NCBI RefSeq assembly: GCF_026712205.1
Contig: NZ_JAPPUW010000025.1
Span: forward strand, 1 to 61,258
Source of the DNA: Pelomonas aquatica
Lineage (GTDB): Bacteria; Pseudomonadota; Gammaproteobacteria; Burkholderiales; Burkholderiaceae_C
Direction of reading: 5' to 3'
DNA length: 61,258 nt
This document shows, piece after piece, positions 51,949-60,904 of this stretch; position 1 is the first letter of the stretch, and the number at the start of each line of letters is the position of its first letter. The position numbers were made by a program, and so were the translations under genes. Below the pieces are notes generated by a model, which was not told the DNA's origin, searched no databases, and saw only the letters and a program-made list of their open reading frames with translations.

Positions 51949-54900
51949 ATGTCGACGGCCTCCGACTCGCACCGCCTCGCACTGCTCAGCGCCGCGGAAA
52001 TCGAAGCCCTGTATGGCTTCCCGAATTTTTCCGAGGAGGACCGGCAGGCCTACTTCGAGCTGTCCGAGCAGGAACTGGCTGTCGTCGAGGCGCGATATCG
52101 ATCCGTCGGACTTTTCTTGGCGCTGGAGCTCGGCTACTTCAAGGCCAAGCAGCGGTTTTTCGACTTCACGCTGGAGCAGGCCCAGCAGGACTTGCGCGTC
52201 CTCGCGGCCCGCTATTTTCCAGACTTCTCCCTCAAGTCACTCAAGCTGCCGTCCAGGCCGACCCGGACCGGGCTGCAGCAGGACATCCTCAAGCTGACCG
52301 GCTATCGGCTGTGCGACGCCCAAGGCATGAAGGACCTCGAAGGGCGGGCCGAGCGCCTGGCGACGCGCTCCACGCAGCCGCAGTACGTCCTTCGCGAGCT
52401 GATGCAGCATCTGGCCAACGAGAACGTGGTTCTGCCCGTGTACACGGCGCTCCAGGATCTCATCGGCCGGGTGTTGAACCGGGAGCGCCAGCGCGTCGTC
52501 AGCCGGCTTGAGGCGAGCCTTCCGCGCCGCGTCAAGACCCAGTTGATGGAATTGCTCGCGACCGGCGACGACGACAGCCTGTACCAGATCACCGCCCTCA
52601 AGAAGGAGGCCCGGGACTTCAGCCGCCGTGAGCTCAAGCAGGAGGTCCAGCGGCGCCAGGTGTTCAAGCCCCTGCACGATTTCGCCACCCAGTTCCTTGC
52701 AGAGGCCGGCCTGTCCAATGAAAGCAGCCGCTATTACGCCTCATTGGTCAGGTTCTACACGGTCTACAAGCTGCGGCGCCAGCCCCAGGGCACGTCCAGG
52801 CTGTACCTGCTGTGCTTCGCCCATCAGCGATTCCGGGAGATCAACGACAACCTGATCGAGGCCTTCATGCACCTGGTCTCGTCCTACAAGAAGGAAGCCA
52901 AGACGGCGGCCGACGAGGCCATGCGGCAGGCCCAGGTGGATGCCGCGAAGAATCTCGGCGCGGCGGGCCAGGTGCTACGCCTGTTCATCGATCCGGCCAC
53001 CCGCGCCGAGACTCCGTTTTCAAAGATTCAGGCCAAGGCGTTCAAGCTGCTGAAGCGAGAGCAGTTCCCGACGGTCGCCGACTACCTGCTCAACATCGAC
53101 TTCGACCGGACCGCCTACCAGTGGGCGCAGTACACCAAGCTGTCCAGTCGGTTCAAGATCAACCTGCGACACCTGTTCTGCGAGCTTGAATTCGGCGTCC
53201 GCGTGGACAACGCCCCGCTGCTCAAGGCCGTCGAATTCCTGCAGCGGGTGCTGCGCGAGGGCAAGTCACCACAGCAGATCCCGCCGCAGGATTTCCCCCA
53301 GCGCTTCATCGCCCAGGCCCACCGGCCTTATCTGTACCAGGACGCCGAGAACTTGCGCGGCAATGCCCGGGCAAAGAGGCTCATCGTCGATCGCTACGAA
53401 TTCCTGGTCTATCGAGAGTTGTGTGATGCCTTGCAAGCCGGCAACATCTTTGTCCGCCACAGCAACGAGTACAAGCGCTTCGAGGACGATCTCATCAGCG
53501 ATGAGCGCTGGGCTTCCAAGGACCAGCTCCTGAAGGACATCGGCGCGCCGCTATTGACCACGCAGATCGAGACGACGCTGGCCACACTGCGCCAAGCGCT
53601 GGCGGATCGTTTCGACGAGGTCAACCAGCGCATCATCGACTCGACCAATGAGCACATCCGTGTCCGCGGCAAGGGCGAGAACCGGCGCTGGACGCTGGCC
53701 TACCCCACGTCCGACGAGCCGGTCAACAGCCCTTTCTACACCCAGCTGCCGGGCATCGATATTGCCGACCTGCTGTGGTTCGTCGCCGGGCGCACGCAGT
53801 TTCTGAGCAAGTTCACCCACGTCCTGGAGCGCTACGTCAAGCAGCCGCCCGATCCGCGGCTGATCCTGGCCAGCCTGGTCGCCATGGGCACCAACATGGG
53901 CCTGGGCAAGATGGCGGAGGTCTCGGGCCTGGGGCTGGCGCCCTTGCAATCGGCCTCGCGCAACTTCCTACGTCTGGAAACGCTGAAGGCAGCCAACGAC
54001 GCGATCAGCAACGCCACCGCGCAGCTCCCGGCCTTCAAGCTCTACAACATCCAGGACAAGTTGCACTCCAGCAGCGACGGCCAGCGCTTCGAAACGCAGA
54101 TCAATACCTTCAACGCCCGGTACTCACCGAAGTATTTCGGGCTGAAGAAGGGCGTCAGCGCCTGCACCCTGGTCGCCAACCATGTGCCCATCAACGCGCG
54201 CATCATCGGCACCCAGGAACACGAGAGCCACTACGTCTTCGACCTGCTGTACAACAACACCTCGGACATCAAGCCCGAGCGCCACTCGACCGACACCCAT
54301 GGCACCAACCAGGTGAACTTCTGGATCTTGCAGGTGTTTGGCCACGGCTTCGCGCCGCGCTACAAGAACCTGCGCAAGAAGACCGAGACCCTGGTCGGCC
54401 CTGAGCCGCCGAGCCACTACGCCGACAAGCTCATTCAGCCGCAGCGCAAGTTCAACGAGAAGTTGATCGTTGCCGAGTGGCCCAACATCCAGCGCATCAT
54501 GGCCTCGCTGGCCGACAAGGACGTGAGCCAAGCCACTATCGTGCGCAAGCTCAGCAGCTATGCGCTGCAGAACCAGACCAAGAAGGCGCTCTGGGAGCTG
54601 GACGACATCTATCGCACGCTCTACGTGCTGGACTTCATCGACCATGCCGACCTGCGCCAAGCGGTGCAGAAGGCGCTCAACCGCGGCGAGGCCTACCACC
54701 GCTTCCGCAAGGCCGTGGCCTTTGTGAACACGGGCGCATTCCGCGTGAAGACTGAAGCGGAGCAGGCGCTGTGGAACGAATGCTCCCGGCTGATCGCCAA
54801 CGCGGTGATCTTCTACAACACGGCGTTGCTGTCCAAGATCTACGAGCAGAAGCTGGCCGCCGGCGATGACGTAGCCATCCAGATCCTGCGCGGCATCTCG

Positions 54901-55053
54901 CCTGTGGCCTGGCAGCACATCAATCTGTTTGGCAGCTTCGAGTTCAGCGAGACGCCGGCGACGGTCGACCTCGATGGCCTGGCCGCGCTGTACGAACGGG
55001 CTGACTACTGGCAGCAGGCGATGGCTGGGGACGATGCAGCCCCCGAGGTCTAA
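51949..55053 (+). CDS. tnpA: Tn3-family transposase
   Basis: A 1034-residue transposase. It has the N-terminal DUF4158-like region (LSAAEIEALYGFPNFSEEDRQAYFELSEQE), the DDE core (NMGLGKMAEVSGLG... VFDLLYNNTSDIKPERHSTDTHGTNQVNFW with the catalytic Asp, and a C-terminal Glu region near NTALLSKIYEQ) and normal length. It is intact. Terminal inverted repeats of the 38 bp class could not be matched by eye on either side. The right end must lie between 55054 and about 55450, before the truncated SMC gene. Confidence 0.95.
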   Translation: MSTASDSHRLALLSAAEIEALYGFPNFSEEDRQAYFELSEQELAVVEARYRSVGLFLALELGYFKAKQRFFDFTLEQAQQDLRVLAARYFPDFSLKSLKLPSRPTRTGLQQDILKLTGYRLCDAQGMKDLEGRAERLATRSTQPQYVLRELMQHLANENVVLPVYTALQDLIGRVLNRERQRVVSRLEASLPRRVKTQLMELLATGDDDSLYQITALKKEARDFSRRELKQEVQRRQVFKPLHDFATQFLAEAGLSNESSRYYASLVRFYTVYKLRRQPQGTSRLYLLCFAHQRFREINDNLIEAFMHLVSSYKKEAKTAADEAMRQAQVDAAKNLGAAGQVLRLFIDPATRAETPFSKIQAKAFKLLKREQFPTVADYLLNIDFDRTAYQWAQYTKLSSRFKINLRHLFCELEFGVRVDNAPLLKAVEFLQRVLREGKSPQQIPPQDFPQRFIAQAHRPYLYQDAENLRGNARAKRLIVDRYEFLVYRELCDALQAGNIFVRHSNEYKRFEDDLISDERWASKDQLLKDIGAPLLTTQIETTLATLRQALADRFDEVNQRIIDSTNEHIRVRGKGENRRWTLAYPTSDEPVNSPFYTQLPGIDIADLLWFVAGRTQFLSKFTHVLERYVKQPPDPRLILASLVAMGTNMGLGKMAEVSGLGLAPLQSASRNFLRLETLKAANDAISNATAQLPAFKLYNIQDKLHSSSDGQRFETQINTFNARYSPKYFGLKKGVSACTLVANHVPINARIIGTQEHESHYVFDLLYNNTSDIKPERHSTDTHGTNQVNFWILQVFGHGFAPRYKNLRKKTETLVGPEPPSHYADKLIQPQRKFNEKLIVAEWPNIQRIMASLADKDVSQATIVRKLSSYALQNQTKKALWELDDIYRTLYVLDFIDHADLRQAVQKALNRGEAYHRFRKAVAFVNTGAFRVKTEAEQALWNECSRLIANAVIFYNTALLSKIYEQKLAAGDDVAIQILRGISPVAWQHINLFGSFEFSETPATVDLDGLAALYERADYWQQAMAGDDAAPEV

Positions 55054-55454
55054 CGGCGAGATTGGGAGAAAGGGTGGTCAGCACCTGGATCTTCGCGACC
55101 CGCGGCAGGTCGACCGGTATGGCATTGAAGCCAAACCCACACTTTGGCGGGAGCATGCGGGCGTGTGCGGCCGCGTGCGCAGGCAAGTCCCATACTCGCG
55201 TTTCGATCAAATCCGCCGGAGGGCAAGCTTGCATCGCAAGTTCCTGCTCGTGTCGAGCGAGGGGGGGACAGGTGCCGCAGAGACGGTCGCTGGATGGGGC
55301 GGGGGAGGCGGATTTTTGGAAAGCCAAGCGCATCAAATGTAGGGAGCGTCCGCGCCCATCAAATGGGAGCAAAGGGTGCTCATAAGCAGAATAAAGTCTT
55401 TTCAAATCATATGCTTACGACAATTCTTTCATTTTCGGGGGTTGGGCAAAAATA
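55054..55454. other. Gene-poor stretch with the transposon right end
   Basis: About 400 bp after the transposase. No gene is supported. Composition switches near 55330 from GC-rich to AT-rich (from about 55375), which probably marks the transposon/SMC junction. The exact inverted repeat was not identified. Confidence 0.4.
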
Positions 55455-55963
55455 GCCTCGTCGATCCTTCTGTCGAGTTCATCCATGTCGGCATGTGGGA
55501 AGGCAAGGAGCGGCCGGTCCAGCCTGGCATGTCCGAGGGACAGAAGTCGGCCCTGCAGATGCTGTGGCTCATCCGCGAGTCCGAGTACCACCTGGAATGC
55601 GCGGTTCGCCGGCATTTAGGCGGCGGCTCCAAGAAGCGGCTGCGCAGCCGATCGCAACGCGTCCTGTTCTTCGACGGTCTCTTCAGCAACCTGACCGATC
55701 GTCGTCTCATCGACGAGGCGTTCAAGGGGCTGGGTGAGGCCGACAGCAGCCTGCAGCTGATCGGGCTTATCCACAACCCCGAGTACCGCAACAACTCGAA
55801 TATCTTCCCGACATATGTCGTTGGCCGGCGCGTCGGCAACCGCGATACGGAAGGCGGGCGAAGCTACATCCGGTTCGAAGACGGGCGGCCGGAGGGCTCG
55901 ATGGGTCTGGCCACCTTCATGCACAAGCGCCAACCGAACGGCAATGGGGCGCTCGATGGATGA
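55376..55963 (+). pseudogene. 3' remnant of a Wadjet/JetC-like SMC ATPase
   Basis: The frame begins in AT-rich junction DNA; recognisable SMC-type sequence starts near 55455. It holds the ABC signature GMSEGQKSALQMLW and Walker B VLFFDGLFSNL, then a C-terminal switch region (LIGLIHNPEY). Everything upstream, including Walker A and the coiled coil, is missing, so this is the last 170 residues of a large ATPase cut off by the transposon side. The stop overlaps the JetD-like start by 8 bp. Confidence 0.7.
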
Positions 55964-57065
55964 AGTCGTCGGCCCTTTGCTCGTGTGGTTGCGCCGGACC
56001 TCAGGTCCCAAGGGGCGCAAGCTCCTTGCGGCGGACGTAGCCTCTCGCGCGGCGAAGGCGCTCCGGACCGACCTGGTCTCTGTCTACGACGCATTGCGAC
56101 AGCTGCGGTCGAGCGAGCTGGTCTCGTACAAGCCCGACACGATGGGGATTCCATATGCGGGCTACCTGACCGTCGTCCCCGCCGAGGTCGATGTTTCGGC
56201 TTCGGAGACGGCCTGGCGCGAGGCCCTCGCGGCAGTCAAGGACGACGCTCAACTCGCCGACGCCCTGGCGGTGTCGCATGCGCTCTTCGACGGCCTGGAG
56301 GCCCTCGATATGCACCATGTCGTCCAGGGACTGATTCGAATCCGGGGCGTTGCGGCCTCGTTGGAGGACGAGTTCGGATTCAGCGTGAGCGCGCAGCACA
56401 TCCTCGGCTCCTCCAAGGTGTTGAGCCGCCTGCCGCTGGCCACGCTGAGGCTGCTGGGGGTGGATCGACTGCCGTCGACGCCTCGATACCTGGTGGTCGC
56501 TGGCCCACCGCAGCCCGTGGCTGTTCTCTTCATCGAAAACACGACCAGCTTCGAGGTGGCGGTGAAGGCCGGGCTCGACGCGCAAGTGGCCCTGGTCGCA
56601 GCCTATGGCTACGGCCTGAACATGATGTCGGACAGCAGTGCTGGCCTGGCGTTGTTGGAAAGCGTGAGGAGCAGGGGATGTGAGGTGCTGAGCCGCACTG
56701 GAAGCGGGCACAGCCTGGATCAGCTGTTTGGCCACCCACGGATGTTTTTTTGGGGCGACCTCGACCGGGAGGGGCTGCGAATCGCGATGGCCCTGAGGCA
56801 GCATTTGCCACAGCTGGAACTCAGCGGTTTATATGCGCCGATGCGGGCATTGGGCGCTCGGCGCGAGTCCTCGCATCCCTACGTTGGGCTCAGCGGCAAG
56901 GCGCTGCAAGCGGCCTGGATACCCGCGGGCGACAGCTTGCTGGACGGCCTCGCAGCTGCCTGCAACGACCGCGCGGTCGATCAGGAGACCCTTGACGTCA
57001 GGCAGTACAAGCCGCTGGCCCATGTGGGCTTGGCCGAAGCGTCGAGTCTGGCGCTCGGTGCTTGA
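55956..57065 (+). CDS. jetD: JetD-like nuclease of a Wadjet-type system
   Basis: A 369-residue protein. The N-terminal half is winged-helix-like (LLAADVASRAAKALRTDLVSVYDALRQLR). The C-terminal half resembles the Toprim-type DUF2220 domain: VAVLFIENTTSFEVAV (acidic Glu), AAYGYGLN, then MFFWGDLDREGLRIAMALRQHLP with the DxD acidic pair. In Wadjet, JetD cuts plasmid DNA that the SMC complex JetABC has looped. Here JetA and JetB are absent and JetC is truncated, so the nuclease is probably an orphan. Confidence 0.75.
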   Translation: MDEVVGPLLVWLRRTSGPKGRKLLAADVASRAAKALRTDLVSVYDALRQLRSSELVSYKPDTMGIPYAGYLTVVPAEVDVSASETAWREALAAVKDDAQLADALAVSHALFDGLEALDMHHVVQGLIRIRGVAASLEDEFGFSVSAQHILGSSKVLSRLPLATLRLLGVDRLPSTPRYLVVAGPPQPVAVLFIENTTSFEVAVKAGLDAQVALVAAYGYGLNMMSDSSAGLALLESVRSRGCEVLSRTGSGHSLDQLFGHPRMFFWGDLDREGLRIAMALRQHLPQLELSGLYAPMRALGARRESSHPYVGLSGKALQAAWIPAGDSLLDGLAAACNDRAVDQETLDVRQYKPLAHVGLAEASSLALGA

Positions 57066-57303
57066 GGCCATCCACGAATCGCAACAATTGAGAAGATCGC
57101 GGCCTCTGGCGGCCATGCAAGTCGGGCAGTCGTGACCAGCCGACGCAAGAACTCGCTGGGGCAGGGCGCCCAGGCGCCGGGGGAGGGCGGCGAGGCTTGG
57201 AAGTAGGGCGGTTCGGTGCCCAGTCAGCCGGAGTAGGGCGGTAGCACAGCGCCGCCAGAACCGAGCCGTTGGTGAAAACCAATGGGAATTGAGGGGAGAA
57301 GCA

Positions 57304-58431
57304 ATGCCAGATTACGTCTGCTCAGCGTGTTTTGAGGACGAGGACCTGAGCGCGTGGATAAGCCGGAACGGCGAGCACCAGCGTTGTGATTTCTGCGGCA
57401 GGATCGATGCGCCGGCCGTCGAGTTCAAGGGGGTCAGCGACTTCATTACAGCGTGCATTGAAAAGTACTGGGGCCGAGCGGTCGACCAGATGCCCTATGA
57501 GACCGCCGAAGGCGGCTATATCGGGGGCAACACGTGGGACACCTACGACCTGCTCAGAGACGAGATCGCGCTTTCCCTTCCGCGGGACCACAAGGGAAAG
57601 CTTTTCTACGCCTTGCTGCACGCGCTTCCGGATGAGACATGGTGCGACCACGATTGGACCTGCCTGGATCTTGATCAGGCGCTGCTGACGAGCTGGGAGA
57701 GCTTCTGCGAGACGGTGAAGCACAGGCGCCGCTTCTTTTTCCACAGCACCGGATCAGACGATGTCGATTCATACACGCCGGCTTCGCTGCTCGCCACGAT
57801 CGCAAGCGCAAGCCGGGAGATGGGCCTTGTCAGGGAAATAGAGGAGGGCACGTCCCTCTGGCGTGCGCGAACGAATCTGCCGTCTGACCGACGGGAGCTG
57901 GCCAGTGAATACGGCACGCCGCCTCTCGAGTTTGCGACCCAGAGCAACCGCATGAACCCGCCTGGCATCCCCATGCTCTACGTGGCTTCGTCCCGCAGAA
58001 CGGCGGTCATGGAAACGCGGGTAACGCGCGCCGACGTTGGCAGATGGCTGGCGTTGAAGCCTCTTCGGGTGCTGGATCTGCGCGAGCTCCCGGCGGTCCC
58101 GGGCTTGTTTTCAGAAGTCGGGCGCCAGCGGCGCCTGGTGCTTCGATTCCTGCACGCTTTTGCCGCCGACGTCATGAAGCCGGTCGAGCGTGATGAGCGC
58201 GTGCACATCGACTATCTGCCGTCCCAGGTGGTGACCGAGTTCCTGCGCGACTTTGCTTTCCCTGGCGGCCGACTGGACGGTATCGCCTATGGCAGCACGG
58301 TTCATAGGCAGGGCTGGAACGTCGTCCTCTTTGCAGAGCCTGTGCATCTCGGCTTGCAGGAATCCAACTGGCGAAAGGTGGACCCTTGGTTGAGATTTGA
58401 CGGCGCATCAGCGTTCAGTACGGAAAGCTGA
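57304..58431 (+). CDS. HEPN-associated N-terminal domain / RES-domain fusion
   Basis: A 375-residue protein with a zinc ribbon at the start (Cys6-x2-Cys9 and Cys28-x2-Cys31), a helical middle of the HEPN/RES N-terminal type (about 40-165), and a C-terminal RES domain (SLWRARTNLPSDR, GIPMLYVASSRRTAVMETRV, VVLFAEPVHLG). RES domains degrade NAD+; fused forms are candidate single-gene abortive-infection or toxin factors. The start has GGGGAG 7 bp upstream. No antitoxin gene is adjacent. Confidence 0.8.
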   Translation: MPDYVCSACFEDEDLSAWISRNGEHQRCDFCGRIDAPAVEFKGVSDFITACIEKYWGRAVDQMPYETAEGGYIGGNTWDTYDLLRDEIALSLPRDHKGKLFYALLHALPDETWCDHDWTCLDLDQALLTSWESFCETVKHRRRFFFHSTGSDDVDSYTPASLLATIASASREMGLVREIEEGTSLWRARTNLPSDRRELASEYGTPPLEFATQSNRMNPPGIPMLYVASSRRTAVMETRVTRADVGRWLALKPLRVLDLRELPAVPGLFSEVGRQRRLVLRFLHAFAADVMKPVERDERVHIDYLPSQVVTEFLRDFAFPGGRLDGIAYGSTVHRQGWNVVLFAEPVHLGLQESNWRKVDPWLRFDGASAFSTES

Positions 58432-58479
58432 AGCGGCTTTTGCGGCGAGCGAGGCTGCCGGACCTAGTAGCTTGACGCA

Positions 58480-59397
58480 CTAACCATAAAAGTCTGCTTC
58501 CCCCGGAGGTCTCGACTTGAAGCGCTTGTGCAGCCAGAAGTATTGATAAGGCTGGCGCCGGATCTGGGCTTCGATGACGGCATTCATGCGCGCCGCATCC
58601 GCAGCTGCGTCATTAGTCGGGAAGTTGTCCAGCGCAGGCTCGATAACCAAGGTGTAGCCGGTAGCCTCGCGCCTTGGGTAGCAAGGCAGTACTGCCGCGC
58701 CAGCGACCATGGCCATGCGCGAGAGGCCGGTGATGGTCGCGGCGTTCACACCGAAGAAGGGCACGAAAACTGAGTCTCGGTGTCCGAAGTCCTGGTCAGG
58801 CAGGTAGTACAGCCGGTAGCCGTCCCTCAGCGCACGAATGACGGCGCGTGTGCCTTGCTGTCGCGAAAAGATGATGCCGGTACCCAGCCGCAGCCGGCGG
58901 GTCCGGAAGAACTCGTCCAGCCAGGGGTCCTTTTGGCGCGAGTAGATGCTGACGAGTTCCGTCTCCAGCGACACGCGCAGGCCGGCCAGGTCCAAGCCGG
59001 TGAAGTGCGGCATCATCAAAATCACCGGTCTGCCTTCGTGCTGTTTCAGATGCTCCAGGCCTTCGATGCGCATCAGGCGCCGCAGGCGTTCGGGCGACGC
59101 AAACCAGCAGTACCCGTACTCCAACAGCATCTGAACCATGGCGACGAAATGACGCCGAAGCAGCCGGGTGCGATCGGCCTCAGTCCAGTCAGGCAGGCAA
59201 CGTCTGAGGTTTACTCGACCGATGTGGCGCCGGGAGGACGGGATCGAAGCGATGAGGTGGCCAACGAGCCAGCCCAGGGCCGAAATCGCCTTGAACGGTA
59301 GCCAGCTCAACAGCCAAACACAGGCAACGGTCGCTTTGAAGAACACTGAAGGACTCTTGTAGCTATGCAGATGCGGATCAGCGCTGAGCCGGCACAA
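58480..59397 (-). CDS. LpxL/HtrB-family lipid A or lysophospholipid acyltransferase
   Basis: A 305-residue inner-membrane acyltransferase with one N-terminal hydrophobic helix (KATVACVWLLSWLPFKAISALGWLVG), the catalytic HX4D box (HFTGLDLAG) and the FVPFFG segment. LpxL enzymes add secondary acyl chains to lipid A. Intact length. Its presence on mobile DNA beside defence genes suggests it alters the cell surface; that is inference. Confidence 0.88.
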   Translation of the reverse strand: MCRLSADPHLHSYKSPSVFFKATVACVWLLSWLPFKAISALGWLVGHLIASIPSSRRHIGRVNLRRCLPDWTEADRTRLLRRHFVAMVQMLLEYGYCWFASPERLRRLMRIEGLEHLKQHEGRPVILMMPHFTGLDLAGLRVSLETELVSIYSRQKDPWLDEFFRTRRLRLGTGIIFSRQQGTRAVIRALRDGYRLYYLPDQDFGHRDSVFVPFFGVNAATITGLSRMAMVAGAAVLPCYPRREATGYTLVIEPALDNFPTNDAAADAARMNAVIEAQIRRQPYQYFWLHKRFKSRPPGEADFYG

Positions 59398-59404
59398 AAC
59401 CGGA

Positions 59405-59682
59405 GGTCAACGCTGTGTGAGGCGGCCGTCCGCGTGGAAATGGGTGGTCAACGTTGTTCTCAGTGCGCCAGCGGGGGTCAACGCTGTGCGGACTGCCGAC
59501 GGCGTGCAGGTCTGCGCGACGGGGCCGGCGCTGAGGACAGGTCTGTGCGACAGTGCCAACCAGCTCACCGGGCCGTACGCTAACGTTGGGCGAAACGGCC
59601 ACAAGTAGGTGAAGGTTGGACAGGACGACCACGCCCAACGTTGCTGTCATATCGGCGGCCACCGCCGGTAAACGTTGGGCGA
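59405..59682. repeat. Cluster of AACGYTG motifs in a gene-free region
   Basis: The 59398-59829 interval has no supported gene. It holds GGTCAACGCTGTG at 59405-59417 and 59476-59488, GGTCAACGTTGTT at 59446-59458, AACGTTGGGCGA at 59582-59593 and 59671-59682, and its inverted form CGCCCAACGTT at 59632-59642. Six copies of one core in under 300 bp look like iterons, an operator array or recombination sites. Confidence 0.6.
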
Positions 59683-59829
59683 CGGATCCAAGGCCCCCAC
59701 GGCGCATCATCAGGCGGCTCCGCCGGAGGACATCGGTACAGGGATCACGTTGTCCAGCCATCAGGCCCATGGACCGGCTCCGTGCGCTTTACGGCAATCA
59801 GCAGGGTTCGCTCCGACGATGGATTTTTT

Positions 59830-59857
59830 ATTTGACATAATGCACATTGTCGCCAAT
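59830..59857 (+). other. dif-like Xer recombination site (candidate)
   Basis: Left arm ATTTGACATAA (59830-59840) matches 10 of 11 bases of the proteobacterial XerD arm ATTTAACATAA. A 6 bp centre TGCACA (59841-59846) and a weakly conserved right arm TTGTCGCCAAT (59847-59857) follow. The 120 bp direct repeat of the window starts exactly at the first base of the centre. This fits integration of a Xer-using element, but the right arm is poor. Confidence 0.45.
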
Positions 59858-59960
59858 GGATGGCGGCGACGAAGGGGGCCATTCTCTATGAGCCTGACCT
59901 TCTCCAGCATCAACACGATTCCCCGGAACCTGCCAGTTTGGCATTTGATCCTGGGCGATC
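59841..59960. repeat. 120 bp direct repeat, first copy
   Basis: Identical to 61139-61258, the last bases of the window. The left flanks differ (ATAA before this copy, AACT before the other). The distance between copies is 1298 bp. It covers the start of the HTH gene at 59888. Confidence 0.95.
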
Positions 59961-60301
59961 TGGGCGACCCGCCAGCGGACCGGATTGCCAAGGTCCTGGG
60001 CGTCGGCGCGCGCACGGTCTACCGCTGGAACCGTGCCGGCAACGCGCCCCGCAGTGCCTGCCTGGCCCTGTTCTGGCTCACGCGCTGGGGCCGCTCGCAG
60101 GTGCACTGCCAGGCCCAGAGCGACGCTGTGCTGGCCGTCCAGTATTCCGTCGCGCTCAAGGCCGAGCTGGCCCGGGTCCAGCTCCGTCTGGACAGCGTCC
60201 TGGCCATGCTCCCGCCGCCTCCGGGGGCTGGGGGCGAGCCCCCAGTGAGCCACGAAGTGGCGTGGCCTCAACTGACCGATTTACCAGCGGAGCGATCATG
60301 A
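59888..60301 (+). CDS. HTH protein of the terminal repeated unit
   Basis: A 137-residue protein. The HTH is DRIAKVLGVGARTVYRWNRAG; before it lies IPRNLPVWHLILGDLG and after it a helical, glutamine-bearing part. I do not recognise the family beyond a DNA-binding fold of the kind found in small phages and plasmids. The first 73 bases are duplicated at the window end. The stop overlaps an ATG at 60298, but no convincing gene follows from it. Confidence 0.62.
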   Translation: MSLTFSSINTIPRNLPVWHLILGDLGDPPADRIAKVLGVGARTVYRWNRAGNAPRSACLALFWLTRWGRSQVHCQAQSDAVLAVQYSVALKAELARVQLRLDSVLAMLPPPPGAGGEPPVSHEVAWPQLTDLPAERS

Positions 60302-60577
60302 AGAAAACCCAATCGATGCCGCGTGGTGCGCTGGTCCGGGAAAAACCGGTGGCCGTTCCGCGCCATCAGAAACCTGAAACCTCAGCGGCAGGTCGACGGC
60401 TGCCCGCCCGCCGAGGCGCGCGGGCGCGACACGTCGGGCGGGCGGCTGTTGGCCTGGCCGACCGCGCAGCGGGCGGTCCGGCCGCAGGCCGGCCGCTAAA
60501 TTTATTACTAGGACACTTTAGAACACACACAGGGGAAATCGGGGTTGAACGTGATGTCAAGTTGCTATCATCGGGCG
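60302..60577. other. GC-rich inverted-repeat stretch in the terminal unit
   Basis: About 275 bp without a supported gene. The first part is very GC-rich with short inverted repeats (GGCCGCAGGCCGGCC near 60480). It then turns abruptly AT-rich (TAAATTTATTACTAGG at about 60498-60513). A frame opening at 60298 runs through it and into the next gene but has no family features. The pattern would suit a replication origin or terminator. Confidence 0.4.
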
Positions 60578-60904
60578 ATGGCGACCCAGACAACCACGGT
60601 GCGGCTCCCCGAGCTGCTCAAGTCCGAGGCGGAGTCCTTCGCGGCCTCGCTCGGGATCTCGCTCAACGCCTTGATGGCCGTTGCCCTGCGGGATTACCTG
60701 GATGGGCGTACAGGATCGGCCTCCCGGCCGTCGCCTGCCTCGTCGGTTCCGTCACCTGTTACGGAATCCGCTCCGGTGGCGAAACCCGCCACGCAGGCCC
60801 AGACCTACCGGGCGCCTCGCAGTCGCTCGGACCCCTGCCCCTGCGGTGCCCGGAACGGCGATGGCCACCCGCTGCGCTGGAAGCAGTGCCACGGCAAGCC
60901 CTGA
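60578..60904 (+). CDS. Ribbon-helix-helix protein with SEC-C-like tail
   Basis: A 108-residue protein. The start TTTVRLPELLKSEAESFAASLGISLNALMAVALRDYL is a ribbon-helix-helix DNA-binding unit, as in plasmid copy-control or antitoxin proteins. After a Pro/Ser linker it ends DPCPCGARNGDGHPLRWKQC, a SEC-C-like zinc motif. The pairing is unusual. The upstream TTGCTATCAT may be its promoter -10. Confidence 0.68.
   Translation: MATQTTTVRLPELLKSEAESFAASLGISLNALMAVALRDYLDGRTGSASRPSPASSVPSPVTESAPVAKPATQAQTYRAPRSRSDPCPCGARNGDGHPLRWKQCHGKP

Noticed and set aside
49798-55454. Terminal inverted repeats of the Tn3-family transposon
   Set aside because: GGGG at 49842 and several G-rich or TAAG-like strings near 55300-55450 were compared, but no pair matched over 38 bp.
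59582-59682. Integron attC sites
   Set aside because: AACGTTGGGC and its inverse resemble attC ends, but the paired inner sites and a cassette structure are missing, and no integrase intI is present.
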